Origin: Rudanella sp031411995
GTDB lineage: Bacteria; Bacteroidota; Bacteroidia; Cytophagales; Spirosomataceae
DNA: 64,000 nucleotides
Assembly (NCBI GenBank): GCA_031411995.1
Contig: JANOCD010000048.1
Location: 68,934 to 132,933, forward strand
Direction of reading: 5' to 3'
Shown here: one piece after another, positions 16,553 to 25,378 of the stretch
How the letters are laid out: each line of letters opens with the position of its first letter
How positions within the stretch are numbered: position 1 is the stretch's first letter
The notes under the pieces: model-generated
Told to the model about the DNA's origin: nothing
The model's database searches: none
The model's input: the letters and a program-made list of their open reading frames with translations, nothing else
Position numbers and translations under genes: made by a program

Positions 16553-17596
16553 CTAACTCCGCTCAGGGCGCAGGTTCCGAACGGCGGCACCGGCTTGCCA
16601 CATTTCTGACTCGCGGAGTTCGCTCAATTCAACTTCGAGTTTCTCGCGGTAGTCGGGTTGTGAGTTGCGGGTGATGCTGATTTCGGCCTGCTCCTGCGTT
16701 TTCACGGAGTTATACAATTGCTCAAAAACAGGCTTGGTGGCATCGCGGAACGGTTTCCACCAGTCTAAGGCACCGCGCTGTGCCGTGGTCGAGCAGTTAG
16801 CATACATCCAGTCCATGCCATTTTCGGCCACGAGCGGCATCAGCGACTGAGTCAGTTCTTCCACTGTCTCGTTGAAAGCCTCTGAAGGACTGTGGCCATT
16901 GGCCCGCAACACCTCGTACTGAGCCGCGAAAATGCCTTGGATGGCTCCCATCAAGGTGCCGCGCTCACCCGTCAAATCGGAGGTTACTTCCTTGTAGAAA
17001 TCGGTCTCGAACAAATAGCCAGAACCAACGCCAATACCCATGGCGATGCACTTCTCGCGGGCTTGTCCGCTGGCATCCTGATAGATAGCGAAGCTGGAAT
17101 TCAAGCCTTTCCCTTCAACAAACATCCGGCGCAACGAGGTGCCGGAGCCTTTGGGAGCCACCAAAAATACATCAACATCAGCAGGAGGAATGATACCGGT
17201 TTTCTCCTTATAGGTCACGCCAAAACCGTGCGAGAAATACAACGATTTGCCGGGAACGAGGGCGGCTTTCACCGTTGGCCACAGTTCAATTTGAGCTGCA
17301 TCCGACAGCAGGAAGCAGATAATGGTGCCGCGTTGCAGAGCTTCTTCGATCTCGAACAGGGTTTCGCCCGGCACCCAACCGTCGGCAATAGCCTTGTCGT
17401 AGGTTTTGCCTTTGCGCTGCCCCACAATCACGTTGAAGCCATTGTCACGCATGTTAAGCGACTGACCGGGGCCTTGTACGCCATAGCCGATCACGGCGAT
17501 TGTCTCGTTACTGAGTGTTTCTAAGGCTTTTTCAAGAGGAAACTCTTCACGGGTTACGACGTTCTCGACCGTACCGCCGAAGTTAATTTGTGCCAT
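16553..17596 (-). CDS. ilvC: Ketol-acid reductoisomerase
   Basis: The 347-residue enzyme carries out the second common step of valine and isoleucine synthesis: alkyl migration and NADPH reduction of acetolactate or acetohydroxybutyrate. It has the N-terminal nucleotide motif GYGVQGPGQSLNMRDNG (about 37-53), the catalytic region FLVAPKGSGTSLRR and ETDFYKEVTSDLTGERG with the metal-binding acids, and the short class I length. It lies 45 bp after ilvN and 81 bp before ilvA on the same strand. Confidence 0.96.
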   Translation of the reverse strand: MAQINFGGTVENVVTREEFPLEKALETLSNETIAVIGYGVQGPGQSLNMRDNGFNVIVGQRKGKTYDKAIADGWVPGETLFEIEEALQRGTIICFLLSDAAQIELWPTVKAALVPGKSLYFSHGFGVTYKEKTGIIPPADVDVFLVAPKGSGTSLRRMFVEGKGLNSSFAIYQDASGQAREKCIAMGIGVGSGYLFETDFYKEVTSDLTGERGTLMGAIQGIFAAQYEVLRANGHSPSEAFNETVEELTQSLMPLVAENGMDWMYANCSTTAQRGALDWWKPFRDATKPVFEQLYNSVKTQEQAEISITRNSQPDYREKLEVELSELRESEMWQAGAAVRNLRPERS

Positions 17597-17641
17597 GCTA
17601 GGTACTATATTTAGGTTGTAAAAAATTAGTGGTTTTCAGGC

Positions 17642-18178
17642 TTACAGATAATACGCCCACTCCGCTTCGGGGAGGTACTCGACCAAGCCCTGTTCGGTTT
17701 TGCCAACGGCCACGCGACCAGAGCGAACAAACTCCAGAATCTCATGTTGCAGGCGGAGGTATGCGAAAAATTCAAAGATTTCGACTTCCGTGCCGGTCTT
17801 TTCGATCACGACATAGTCTAATCCCCAATAGACGACCCACGCCTTGTATTTTTTGTTAACTGAATCAACATCAAGGGTTTGCCCACCCAACGGAGTTGAG
17901 ATTTTGAACAAAGCAATTTCGTTGAATACGATTTCATCATTGAGATAGCCGAACACAGCCAGCACCTCCACGATTTTGCGAATTTGCCGGACGAGTTTCT
18001 CGACTTCGTCGCGTGATTCGTGCTTGATAACAATGGTGAACCGCGACACCCCTTTGCGTTCGGTTTCCGACACGGTTAAGCTCTCGATGTTGACCCGTCG
18101 GCGCGTAAAAATGATGGTGATGCGGTTAAGCAACCCAATGGTGTTCGACGTAAAAACGCAAATCGTGTAAGTAGTCAT
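17642..18178 (-). CDS. ilvN: Acetolactate synthase small (regulatory) subunit
   Basis: The 178-residue protein has an N-terminal ACT domain (about 1-75, YTICVFTSNTIGLLNRITIIFTRRRVNIESLTVS) that binds valine for feedback control, and a C-terminal ALS_ss domain. It activates and regulates the catalytic subunit. Its start overlaps the ilvB stop by 4 bp, the usual coupling that keeps subunit amounts matched. Confidence 0.95.
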   Translation of the reverse strand: MTTYTICVFTSNTIGLLNRITIIFTRRRVNIESLTVSETERKGVSRFTIVIKHESRDEVEKLVRQIRKIVEVLAVFGYLNDEIVFNEIALFKISTPLGGQTLDVDSVNKKYKAWVVYWGLDYVVIEKTGTEVEIFEFFAYLRLQHEILEFVRSGRVAVGKTEQGLVEYLPEAEWAYYL

Positions 18179-19944
18179 GACAGTCTAATCTGTGTAACGG
18201 CGGCTCCGGCGGGAACCATCGGGAACACGTTTTCTTCTTTTTCTACGACCACTTCGAGCAGGTACGGTCCGTCGTGGGCCAGCATCTTGTCGAGGGAGTC
18301 GGACAGGTTTTCGCGTTCATCGCAGGTGTGCCCATCCATACCGAAGCCCTTGGCAATCATGATGAAATTGGGGTTCTGTAACTCCACAAACGAATACCGA
18401 CGCTGGTGGAACAACTGTTGCCACTGCCTCACCATGCCCAAAAAATTGTTGTTCAGGATGATCGCTTTCACGGGTTGTTTGTTCTGCACAATGGTGCCCA
18501 ACTCCTGTAGGGTCATCTGGAAACAACCGTCGCCAATGATGGCTACCACCTGCCGGTCGGGAGCACCCACCTGCGCCCCAAAAGCGGCTGGCAAGGCAAA
18601 CCCCATTGTGCCCATCCCACCCGACGTAACTAAGCTGTTGGGCCGTTTGAACTTGTAATAGCGCGAGGCCATCATCTGGTGTTGCCCCACGTCTGTTACC
18701 AGCACGGCCTCGCCCTTTGTCTTGCGCGAGAGCATATCAATCACTTCGGCCATGCGGATTTTGCCTTCCGTACTACTCAGTTCCGGCTCAGTAATTTTCT
18801 CATATTCAATGGCATCATACTTCTTAAATTCATTTCGCCAAATGGTATGATCGTTCTCATGAACGAGGGGCAACAACGCTTTCAGGCATTCTTTGGCATC
18901 ACCCACAACGGGTGCGTGCGCCTTGATAATCTTGTCGATTTCAGACGGGTCGATCTCGATATGCACCACTTTGGCCTGCCGGATATATTTGCTGGCATCC
19001 CCCGTGACGCGATCATCAAAACGCATTCCGATGGCAATAATCACATCGGCCTGATCGGTCAGCACGTTGGGACCATAGTTCCCGTGCATTCCGAGCCAAC
19101 CCACGTAGAGCGGGTGATCGGTTGAAATGGTCGATTGGCCGAGGAGGGTTGTGGCTACGGGGATGCCCGTTTTCTCAACAAACGCCTGCAATTCAGCTTC
19201 GGCTTTGGCGATTTGCACGCCGTGACCCACGAAAATATAAGGCCGTCTAGCTCCGTTGATGAGCTTGGCGGCTACTTCTAATTGGTCGGCTTTGGGAATC
19301 AGACGGGGCCGGTAACTGATGATATTCTGGCACTTTTCATACACAAAAGGCTCCGTCATCATCTCCAACTGCGCCGACTTCGTAATGTCGAGCAACACCG
19401 GCCCGGGCCTCCCCGACTGGGCAATATAAAACGCCTTTGCTACGATTTCCGGCACCTCGTCGGCACTGGTAATCTGGTAGTTCCATTTGGTGATGGGCAT
19501 GGTCACACCCATCACGTCGGCCTCCTGAAAAGCATCGGTTCCGAGCAGTTTTTTGCCTACCTGCCCCACAATGCAAACCATCGGCGTGGAGTCGATGAGG
19601 GCATCGGCAATGGCGGTAACAAGGTTGGTTGCCCCCGGCCCCGACGTAACGAGGCAAACACCAGCCCGACCCTGCATCCGGGCGTAGCCCTGTGCGGCAT
19701 GACCAGCTCCCTGCTCGTGACGTACCAAAATGTGGTTTATACGATCCTGAAAGTCGTAGAGGGCATCATAAACGGGCATAATGGCTCCGCCGGGATAGCC
19801 AAAAATGGTATCGACCTCCTCAGCCACCAACGAGCGCATGAGGGCTTCCGAGCCAGAAATCATCCGTAGAGACTGGTCCGCCGGTGCGGTCTCTACAACG
19901 GCCGGTTTTGTTTTCAATTCAGGAAATACGCTGACCGCTTCCAT
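18175..19944 (-). CDS. ilvB: Acetolactate synthase large (catalytic) subunit
   Basis: This thiamine-diphosphate enzyme joins two pyruvates, or pyruvate with 2-oxobutanoate. The catalytic Glu is in YPGGAIMPVYDAL...VRHEQGAGHAAQGYAR, and the ThDP motif is GDGCFQMTLQELGT...NNNFLGM. I start it at the Met at 19944 (589 residues, MEAVSVFPEL); an upstream Met at 19983 would add 13 basic residues and overlap the methyltransferase gene by 17 bp. It is coupled to ilvN by a 4-bp overlap. Confidence 0.95.
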   Translation of the reverse strand: MEAVSVFPELKTKPAVVETAPADQSLRMISGSEALMRSLVAEEVDTIFGYPGGAIMPVYDALYDFQDRINHILVRHEQGAGHAAQGYARMQGRAGVCLVTSGPGATNLVTAIADALIDSTPMVCIVGQVGKKLLGTDAFQEADVMGVTMPITKWNYQITSADEVPEIVAKAFYIAQSGRPGPVLLDITKSAQLEMMTEPFVYEKCQNIISYRPRLIPKADQLEVAAKLINGARRPYIFVGHGVQIAKAEAELQAFVEKTGIPVATTLLGQSTISTDHPLYVGWLGMHGNYGPNVLTDQADVIIAIGMRFDDRVTGDASKYIRQAKVVHIEIDPSEIDKIIKAHAPVVGDAKECLKALLPLVHENDHTIWRNEFKKYDAIEYEKITEPELSSTEGKIRMAEVIDMLSRKTKGEAVLVTDVGQHQMMASRYYKFKRPNSLVTSGGMGTMGFALPAAFGAQVGAPDRQVVAIIGDGCFQMTLQELGTIVQNKQPVKAIILNNNFLGMVRQWQQLFHQRRYSFVELQNPNFIMIAKGFGMDGHTCDERENLSDSLDKMLAHDGPYLLEVVVEKEENVFPMVPAGAAVTQIRLS

Positions 19945-19966
19945 AAGGTTGGTGCGTTTTAGTGTG

Positions 19967-20545
19967 TTATTTCTTCGTGGCAATCAAAATCCCCGTTGAC
20001 CAGGCCATTTTGACAATTTGCAAATCGGCTCGGCTTTCGAGGTCGGCAACGAGTTTGGTAACGTTGTCTTCGTGTCCGGCGGGCCAATTAGGTTGAGCCA
20101 TCATATCGTCGATGATATACAAACCTCCCACGGCTAATGAACCCAAAGCGGCATCAAGGTTGGCGTATTTTCCGGGCCAGGCATCCGCAAAAATCATGTC
20201 GAATTTCTGTTCCTGATTGTCGGCCAACCATTGTCCTGCGTCCGTACATAATAGACTCAGCCGTTTATCGTCGCCCAGAACATTATCTGCTATGGACTGG
20301 TAAAGTTGCTCATTATCAATGGATAATAACGATGAATCGGCATCCATACCAGCCAATAGCCAGGCTGTTGCCAAACCCGTTCCCGTTCCAATCTCCAGCA
20401 CATTGGCTTTTGGTTTCGAGCCGACCAACGCTTTAAGCAAGGCCCCCGTCTGCAAATCAGAGGGCATCGAAAACCGAATCGACTTACTGGCGATTTCGAT
20501 GGCGGCAAAGCCCTTGGGGAAATTGTGAACGTCGTCGTTGTACAT
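19967..20545 (-). CDS. SAM-dependent O-methyltransferase-like protein inside the ilv operon
   Basis: The 192-residue protein has the class I methyltransferase fold: a SAM-binding motif VLEIGTGTGLATAWLL (about 50-65), an acidic residue after strand 2 (LLSIDNEQLY) and motif MIFADAWPGKY with LYIIDDM. The pattern fits the CaiE/COMT-like O-methyltransferases. It lies between ilvD and ilvB with 17 and 22 bp gaps, so it is co-transcribed with valine/isoleucine genes, although no methylation step belongs to that pathway. The substrate is unknown. Confidence 0.8.
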   Translation of the reverse strand: MYNDDVHNFPKGFAAIEIASKSIRFSMPSDLQTGALLKALVGSKPKANVLEIGTGTGLATAWLLAGMDADSSLLSIDNEQLYQSIADNVLGDDKRLSLLCTDAGQWLADNQEQKFDMIFADAWPGKYANLDAALGSLAVGGLYIIDDMMAQPNWPAGHEDNVTKLVADLESRADLQIVKMAWSTGILIATKK

Positions 20546-20562
20546 CGGTTTACAAGTTTACT

Positions 20563-22263
20563 TTACCCCTCATCCGTCACACAGCCTTCACTCGCCGATT
20601 TCACACTCCGAATGTATTTGCCCAGAACGCCTTTTGTGAACAGGGGAGCCGGTTGAACCCACTGGCTTTTGCGGTAAGCCATTTCGTCGTCGGAAATGTG
20701 CAGCGTCAGTTCGCGGCCAACGGCATCGAGTGTGATCCGGTCGCCATCTTTTACGAGAGCAATCGGACCGCCATCGAAGGCTTCGGGGGTAACGTGACCA
20801 ACCACAAAACCGTGGGTGCCGCCCGAAAAGCGACCGTCCGTAATCAGGGCCACTTTGTCGCCAAGACCCGCGCCCATAATGGCCGAGGTGGGTTTCAGCA
20901 TCTCACTCATGCCGGGGCCGCCTTTGGGGCCGCTGTTCCGAATGACGAGTACCATGCCGGGCAAAATCTCGCCCTTAGACAAGGCTTCGATTACTTCACT
21001 TTCGTGTTCGCACACTTTGGCAATGCCCTCGAACCGCTCGCCCTCTTTGCCGGTGATTTTAGCGACCGAGCCGGTTGGGGCGAGGTTGCCGCGCAAAATC
21101 TGGATGTGGCCCGTTTTCTTGATCGGGTTGCTCAAGGGCCGCATAATGGTCTGCGTCTCGAAATTCAGGTCGGGCGCGTCGGCCATGTTCTCGGCAACGG
21201 TTTTACCCGTCACGGTCATGCATTCGCCGTGAATCATGCCCTGCTCATACAGGTATTTCATCACTGCCGGAACACCACCAATTTCGAGCATGTCTTCCAT
21301 ATAATATTTGCCGCTCGGTTTCAGGTCGGCCAACAAAGGAGTCCGGTCGCTGATTTCCTGAATTTCGTCTAAAGTCAATTCGATGCCTGCCGCCCGCGCA
21401 ATGGCTAAATAATGCAACACTGCGTTGGTAGAGCCTCCCAACACCATCACAATGGTCAGCGCGTTTTCGAGGGATTTCCGGGTGATGATGTCGGCGGGAA
21501 TAATGCTGCGTTCCAGCAGCACACGCATGGCCGCACCGATCTTTTTGCACTCTTCCTGCTTGCCTGTGTGGGTGGCCGGATAGCTGCTGCTGAAAGGCAA
21601 ACTCAGGCCCATTGCCTCAATGCTGGCGGCCATTGTGTTGGCCGTGTACATCCCTCCGCAAGCTCCCGCTCCAGGAATGGCATTACGGATTACACCCTCA
21701 TAATCTTCGTCGGAGATCGTATTGGCATACTTCTTACCGAGGGCTTCAAACGCCGATACAATGTCGAGTTTTTGTCCTTTATAATGGCCGGAGCGAATGG
21801 TGCCGCCGTAAACCATGATGCCGGGCCGGTCTAAACGGGCCATCGCCATCACGGCACCGGGCATATTTTTGTCGCAACCTACCACCGTCACCACGCCATC
21901 GTACCACTGCGCAGCCACCACCGATTCGATGGAGTCGGCAATGAGGTCGCGGCTGGGGAGCGAGTAACGCATTCCGTCGTTGCCGTTGGTCATCCCGTCG
22001 GAAACGCCGATGGTGTTGAAAATCAGACCAACCAACCCGTTTGCTACAATACCCTGCTTCACATAAACCGACAAACCGTTGAGGTGCATGTTGCAGGTGT
22101 TACCCTCATAGCCCGTGCTGGCAATGCCAATTTGGGGCTTCTGCATATCATCTGAAGTCAAGCCCACGCCATAGAGCATTGCTTTGGCGGCTGGGTTGTC
22201 CATTTGTTGGGTCAGAATGCGGCTGAACTTGTTGAGTTCGGCGGTGGGCTGGTCAAGAGTCAT
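20563..22263 (-). CDS. ilvD: Dihydroxy-acid dehydratase
   Basis: The 566-residue Fe-S enzyme dehydrates dihydroxy-acids to 2-oxo acids in valine and isoleucine synthesis. Cluster cysteines are visible in GNTCNMH, GCDKNMPGA and GACGGMYTANTMA, and the C-terminal GRFSGGTHG motif is present. I chose the Met at 22263 (MTLDQPTAEL); the frame is open up to 22320, but those 19 residues do not look like the family start. It is the first gene of the operon, so the promoter must lie in 22264-22442. Confidence 0.95.
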   Translation of the reverse strand: MTLDQPTAELNKFSRILTQQMDNPAAKAMLYGVGLTSDDMQKPQIGIASTGYEGNTCNMHLNGLSVYVKQGIVANGLVGLIFNTIGVSDGMTNGNDGMRYSLPSRDLIADSIESVVAAQWYDGVVTVVGCDKNMPGAVMAMARLDRPGIMVYGGTIRSGHYKGQKLDIVSAFEALGKKYANTISDEDYEGVIRNAIPGAGACGGMYTANTMAASIEAMGLSLPFSSSYPATHTGKQEECKKIGAAMRVLLERSIIPADIITRKSLENALTIVMVLGGSTNAVLHYLAIARAAGIELTLDEIQEISDRTPLLADLKPSGKYYMEDMLEIGGVPAVMKYLYEQGMIHGECMTVTGKTVAENMADAPDLNFETQTIMRPLSNPIKKTGHIQILRGNLAPTGSVAKITGKEGERFEGIAKVCEHESEVIEALSKGEILPGMVLVIRNSGPKGGPGMSEMLKPTSAIMGAGLGDKVALITDGRFSGGTHGFVVGHVTPEAFDGGPIALVKDGDRITLDAVGRELTLHISDDEMAYRKSQWVQPAPLFTKGVLGKYIRSVKSASEGCVTDEG

Positions 22264-22382
22264 ATTCAAAAGTAGCGAAATTTCGCTGATTGCGTAATAA
22301 CGCTGTAAAGAAACACTCAAATTTCTATATGAGCAACGACTTTTTCATTTTTAACGAAATTTCAGTTCTATAGAAAAGGTCG

Positions 22383-22390
22383 TAATTTTG
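22383..22390 (+). promoter_or_regulatory. Candidate -7 element of the S24-type regulator gene
   Basis: The octamer taattttg fits the Bacteroidota -7 consensus TAnnTTTG and lies 52 bp before the start codon at 22443. A clear -33 TTG about 19 bp upstream was not found, so this is a weak call. Confidence 0.3.
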
Positions 22391-22442
22391 GTATTATCTT
22401 CTAATCAACAGTACTGAGTTCAGTGCCAATCCCAACCCTTTT

Positions 22443-23153
22443 ATGAGCGAATTTCAACAGCAACAGCCTGATAACGAGTCGATTCAACACCGACTACGCC
22501 AGTTGTTCGACCAATTGGGGTTGACTATTTATCAAATAGCCAAAGATACAAACGAGAATCCATCCAAGTTTTATAACATCCTGAATGGGCGGGCAAAGCC
22601 TTCTTACGATACTATTTTGACCTTGTTAGATAGATATCCACAAATCAGTGCCGATTATATTTTCCGGGGAATCAAGCCAATCCTGACGATTGATACGTCC
22701 ACTGTGTTGCCCATTCCCGCTGAACCCGATATGGCTGAGATCCCGTTTGTACCAGTTCGGTTCTATGCCAGTTTCATTGAGTCAGTGAACGATGGGTTGC
22801 GGGCAAGCGATTTAGGGTCGTTTCGAGTCGAACGAGCATTGGCAGCTACCTACCCAAGTGCCGTGGTGATCGAGATTGCGGGCAACAGCATGAGTCCCCA
22901 ATTGGTGAGCGGGGCAAAGGTCATGGCCGAACCCGTTGACGAAAGCAACTGGGTATACCAGTCAGGGGGCGTTTTTGCCGTGATGTACCGCGACTATTTG
23001 GTAATCAAGCGAATCCGAGAAAATAACCTGCTCACCCATCAGCATTTGACGCTCTACTCCGACCATCCCAACGGCGGCAGCGTAACCGTAGGCGCGGGCG
23101 ATTTGCGAGGCTTATGGAAAGTTGTTCGCATTGTGGAAGCACCAGTGGAGTAA
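22443..23153 (+). CDS. Helix-turn-helix regulator with S24 (LexA-like) peptidase domain
   Basis: The 236-residue protein has an N-terminal XRE-type helix-turn-helix (about 15-75, LGLTIYQIAKDTNENPSKFYNILNGRAKPSYDTI) and a C-terminal S24 domain. The expected catalytic Ser149 (GNSMSPQL) and Lys189 (LVIKRI) are present, so self-cleavage is possible. Such proteins resemble phage CI repressors, but no phage genes are nearby; they are common as chromosomal stress regulators in Bacteroidota. It is divergent from ilvD, with 179 bp between the start codons. Confidence 0.88.
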   Translation: MSEFQQQQPDNESIQHRLRQLFDQLGLTIYQIAKDTNENPSKFYNILNGRAKPSYDTILTLLDRYPQISADYIFRGIKPILTIDTSTVLPIPAEPDMAEIPFVPVRFYASFIESVNDGLRASDLGSFRVERALAATYPSAVVIEIAGNSMSPQLVSGAKVMAEPVDESNWVYQSGGVFAVMYRDYLVIKRIRENNLLTHQHLTLYSDHPNGGSVTVGAGDLRGLWKVVRIVEAPVE

Positions 23154-23155
23154 AT

Positions 23156-23287
23156 GGGTTTCATCGCTTCGCTGTTTCAATAAGTCGCGTTTCATGGCCG
23201 GGCCGCGTTCGGCTTCGCCGTTTCTCGGTTGAACAACAGAAACAGCTTAAGGCAGTGAAACGGCGAAGCCATTGAAACCTGAAACCC
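23156..23287. repeat. Nested inverted repeat between the S24 regulator and kinase genes
   Basis: Two pairs of arms are nested: 23156-23163 with 23280-23287 (8 of 8) and 23211-23224 with 23257-23270 (14 of 14, ggcttcgccgtttc). The inner pair makes a strong hairpin. It fills the whole 143-bp gap and may be a small mobile repeat or a transcript stability element. Confidence 0.6.
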
Positions 23288-23296
23288 AAAAAAAAC

Positions 23297-24343
23297 ATGT
23301 CCCTCAGCCCCCGTATTATTGCTTTTTTGTTGGCTTGCCTTATTTCGGGGCTAACGGTTGCGTTTTTGAGCGTGGTTGACGGGGTAACGGTAAACATGAT
23401 TTTTGTAGTAGCCGTGTCGTCGTTCATCGTTTCGTTTTTCCTGATTCTGTATGCCATCGAGTTGCTGGTGTATCGGGAAGTGAACAAAATGTACAAGACC
23501 ATCCGGCGGCTCAAACTCCGCGATTTCAACCTGTCGAACAAAGCAATTATTAAAGACAATAACCCGTTCAAAAAGCTCAACGACGAGATTTTTGTGTATG
23601 TCGCCAAGAAACAGAAAGAAATTGATGAGCTGAAACGGCTGGAATTGTTTCGGCGGGAGTTTTTGGCAGACGTTTCTCATGAACTGAAAACACCCATTTT
23701 TGCCGCTCAGGGTTTTATTCATACCCTCATCGACGGAGCCATTGACGATGAGTCAGTACGTGACAAGTTTCTGGCCAAAGCTGCCCGCAGTCTCGACGGT
23801 CTCGACGCATTGGTGAAAGACCTCGTGGCCTTGTCGCAATTGGAAACGGGCGAGGTCAAAATGCACCTCGACCGAGTGGATATGCACGCCCTGACGAGGG
23901 ACATTTTTGAACAACTTGAAAATATTGCCGAGACAAAGGGGACACTGTTGCGCATTAAATCGAGTTTTCAAGGAGCGGTTTCGGTTAAAGCTGATCCTCA
24001 GCGGATTAGTCAAGTGATGACCAACCTGATCGAAAATGCGATTAAGTATGGCAAAGAGAATGGAAAGGTGATTGTGGGGTTTGAGGATGATAAAAAGCAT
24101 ATTTCCATCACAGTCCGTGACGACGGGCCGGGTATCCCACAAGAGCATCTGAGTCGTATTTTTGAGCGGTTTTACCGGGTTGAAAAAAGCCGCTCGAAAG
24201 AACGCGGTGGCACCGGATTGGGTTTAGCCATTGTAAAGCATATTCTGAATGCCCATAAATCGAAGATTGCGGTTATGAGCAAGCCCGATAAAGGCACTAT
24301 GTTCCGATTTAAATTAGACAAAGCGGTTGAAACTGAACTTTGA
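23297..24343 (+). CDS. PhoR-like membrane sensor histidine kinase
   Basis: The 348-residue protein has two N-terminal membrane helices (about 7-27 and 32-55), a short linker, HisKA with the phospho-His in FLADVSHELKTPIFAAQG, and an ATPase domain with NLIENAIKYG, DDGPGIPQEHL and GTGLGLAIVKHI. The pattern fits the PhoR/ResE class that reads phosphate or envelope state in Bacteroidota. It has almost no periplasmic sensor part. No response regulator gene is beside it. The next gene overlaps its end by 17 bp. Confidence 0.9.
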   Translation: MSLSPRIIAFLLACLISGLTVAFLSVVDGVTVNMIFVVAVSSFIVSFFLILYAIELLVYREVNKMYKTIRRLKLRDFNLSNKAIIKDNNPFKKLNDEIFVYVAKKQKEIDELKRLELFRREFLADVSHELKTPIFAAQGFIHTLIDGAIDDESVRDKFLAKAARSLDGLDALVKDLVALSQLETGEVKMHLDRVDMHALTRDIFEQLENIAETKGTLLRIKSSFQGAVSVKADPQRISQVMTNLIENAIKYGKENGKVIVGFEDDKKHISITVRDDGPGIPQEHLSRIFERFYRVEKSRSKERGGTGLGLAIVKHILNAHKSKIAVMSKPDKGTMFRFKLDKAVETEL

Positions 24344-25049
24344 ATCCCTCATCGTCTTTGAAAACGACGATTACATTCTGATAAACAAGCCCCCTCGTGT
24401 GGCCTCGCTCGATGAGCGTACCCCCGACAAAGGCGGACAAAGTATTTTGCGACTGGCAAAAACCTATCATGCTGATGCTCAGTTGGGACACCGGCTCGAC
24501 AAAGAGACTTCGGGCATTCTGGCCATTGCCAAAAACCCGGAGGCTTACCGCCATTTGGCCATGCAGTTTGAGCACCGCGAAGTGGCCAAACGCTACCATG
24601 CGGTGGTGAACGGCCTGCACGATTTCGACGGCATTTCGGTGTATTTGCCGATTTCGCCTGTTAAAGACGGAACAGCGGTTCGCATTGACCGGGAAAAGGG
24701 TAAAGTTGCGGAGACCATTTTCAACACGCTCAAAGCCTATAAGCGGCATACATTGGTGGAATGTATGCCCATTACGGGCCGGATGCACCAAATTCGGGTT
24801 CACTTGATGTGTTTGAAAGCCCCCATCGTGAACGACCCGACCTACGGCGGGGAACCGATTTTTCTGTCACAGATCAAGCGGAAATTCAACCTCAAACAAG
24901 ACACCGAAGAGCAGCCCCTGATTCAGCGGGTGGCCCTGCACGCGCATTCGCTTACGTTTAACCTGCTCAACGGCGAACCCGCCACCTTCGAGGCTCCCTA
25001 CCCAAAGGACTTCGATACGGTAGTGAAGCAATTAGAGAAAAACGAGTAA
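24327..25049 (+). CDS. RluA-family pseudouridine synthase
   Basis: The 240-residue protein has the RluA catalytic motif GHRLDKETSGILAIAKN, whose Asp attacks the uridine, and the downstream ITGRMHQIRVHL motif. It should turn uridines of rRNA or tRNA into pseudouridine; the exact site cannot be told. No S4 domain is seen. The start is TTG at 24327, inside the end of the kinase gene (17-bp overlap); the family pattern FESLIVFENDDYILINKPP begins right there and supports it. Confidence 0.9.
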   Translation: MKLNFESLIVFENDDYILINKPPRVASLDERTPDKGGQSILRLAKTYHADAQLGHRLDKETSGILAIAKNPEAYRHLAMQFEHREVAKRYHAVVNGLHDFDGISVYLPISPVKDGTAVRIDREKGKVAETIFNTLKAYKRHTLVECMPITGRMHQIRVHLMCLKAPIVNDPTYGGEPIFLSQIKRKFNLKQDTEEQPLIQRVALHAHSLTFNLLNGEPATFEAPYPKDFDTVVKQLEKNE

Positions 25050-25067
25050 CTCCCAAATCCAATAACC

Positions 25068-25367
25068 ATGTTTGTACACACAGTATTTTTCTGGCTCCAG
25101 AACCCTGCCGAGCAGGCCAACCACGATGCCCTCCACGCGGGTTTGAAAACCCTCACATCCATCGACGTGATAACGACGGCCTACGTGGGTCGCCCGGCCG
25201 AAACCCGCCGACCCGTGATCGACCACAGTTATGACTTTGGCCTGACGCTGGTTTTCGCCGACAAAGCCGCCCACGATGTGTATCAGGAACACCCCACCCA
25301 TTTGCAGTTTGTGGCCGATTGTGCTCACCTGTGGGAGCGGGTGCAGATTTATGACACCGTTGGGTAA
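25068..25367 (+). CDS. Dabb (stress-responsive A/B barrel) family protein
   Basis: The 99-residue protein fits the Dabb family (PF07876): start MFVHTVFFWLQNPAE, centre DHSYDFGLTLVFADKAAHDVYQEHPTHLQFV. These small ferredoxin-like dimers are of mostly unknown function; a few act in polyketide or stress pathways. It lies 18 bp after the RluA-like gene and 11 bp before the GH65 gene, so it is probably co-transcribed with them. Confidence 0.88.
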   Translation: MFVHTVFFWLQNPAEQANHDALHAGLKTLTSIDVITTAYVGRPAETRRPVIDHSYDFGLTLVFADKAAHDVYQEHPTHLQFVADCAHLWERVQIYDTVG

Positions 25368-25378
25368 ACACTAAGCCC

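Noticed and set aside
22443..23153. S24-type regulator as a sign of a prophage
   Set aside because: No integrase, capsid, tail or lysis gene is near it; neighbours are ordinary chromosomal genes.
23161..23607. Minus-strand frame of 148 codons over the start of the PhoR-like kinase
   Set aside because: It lies opposite a clear kinase gene and has no protein-like pattern; it is a shadow frame.
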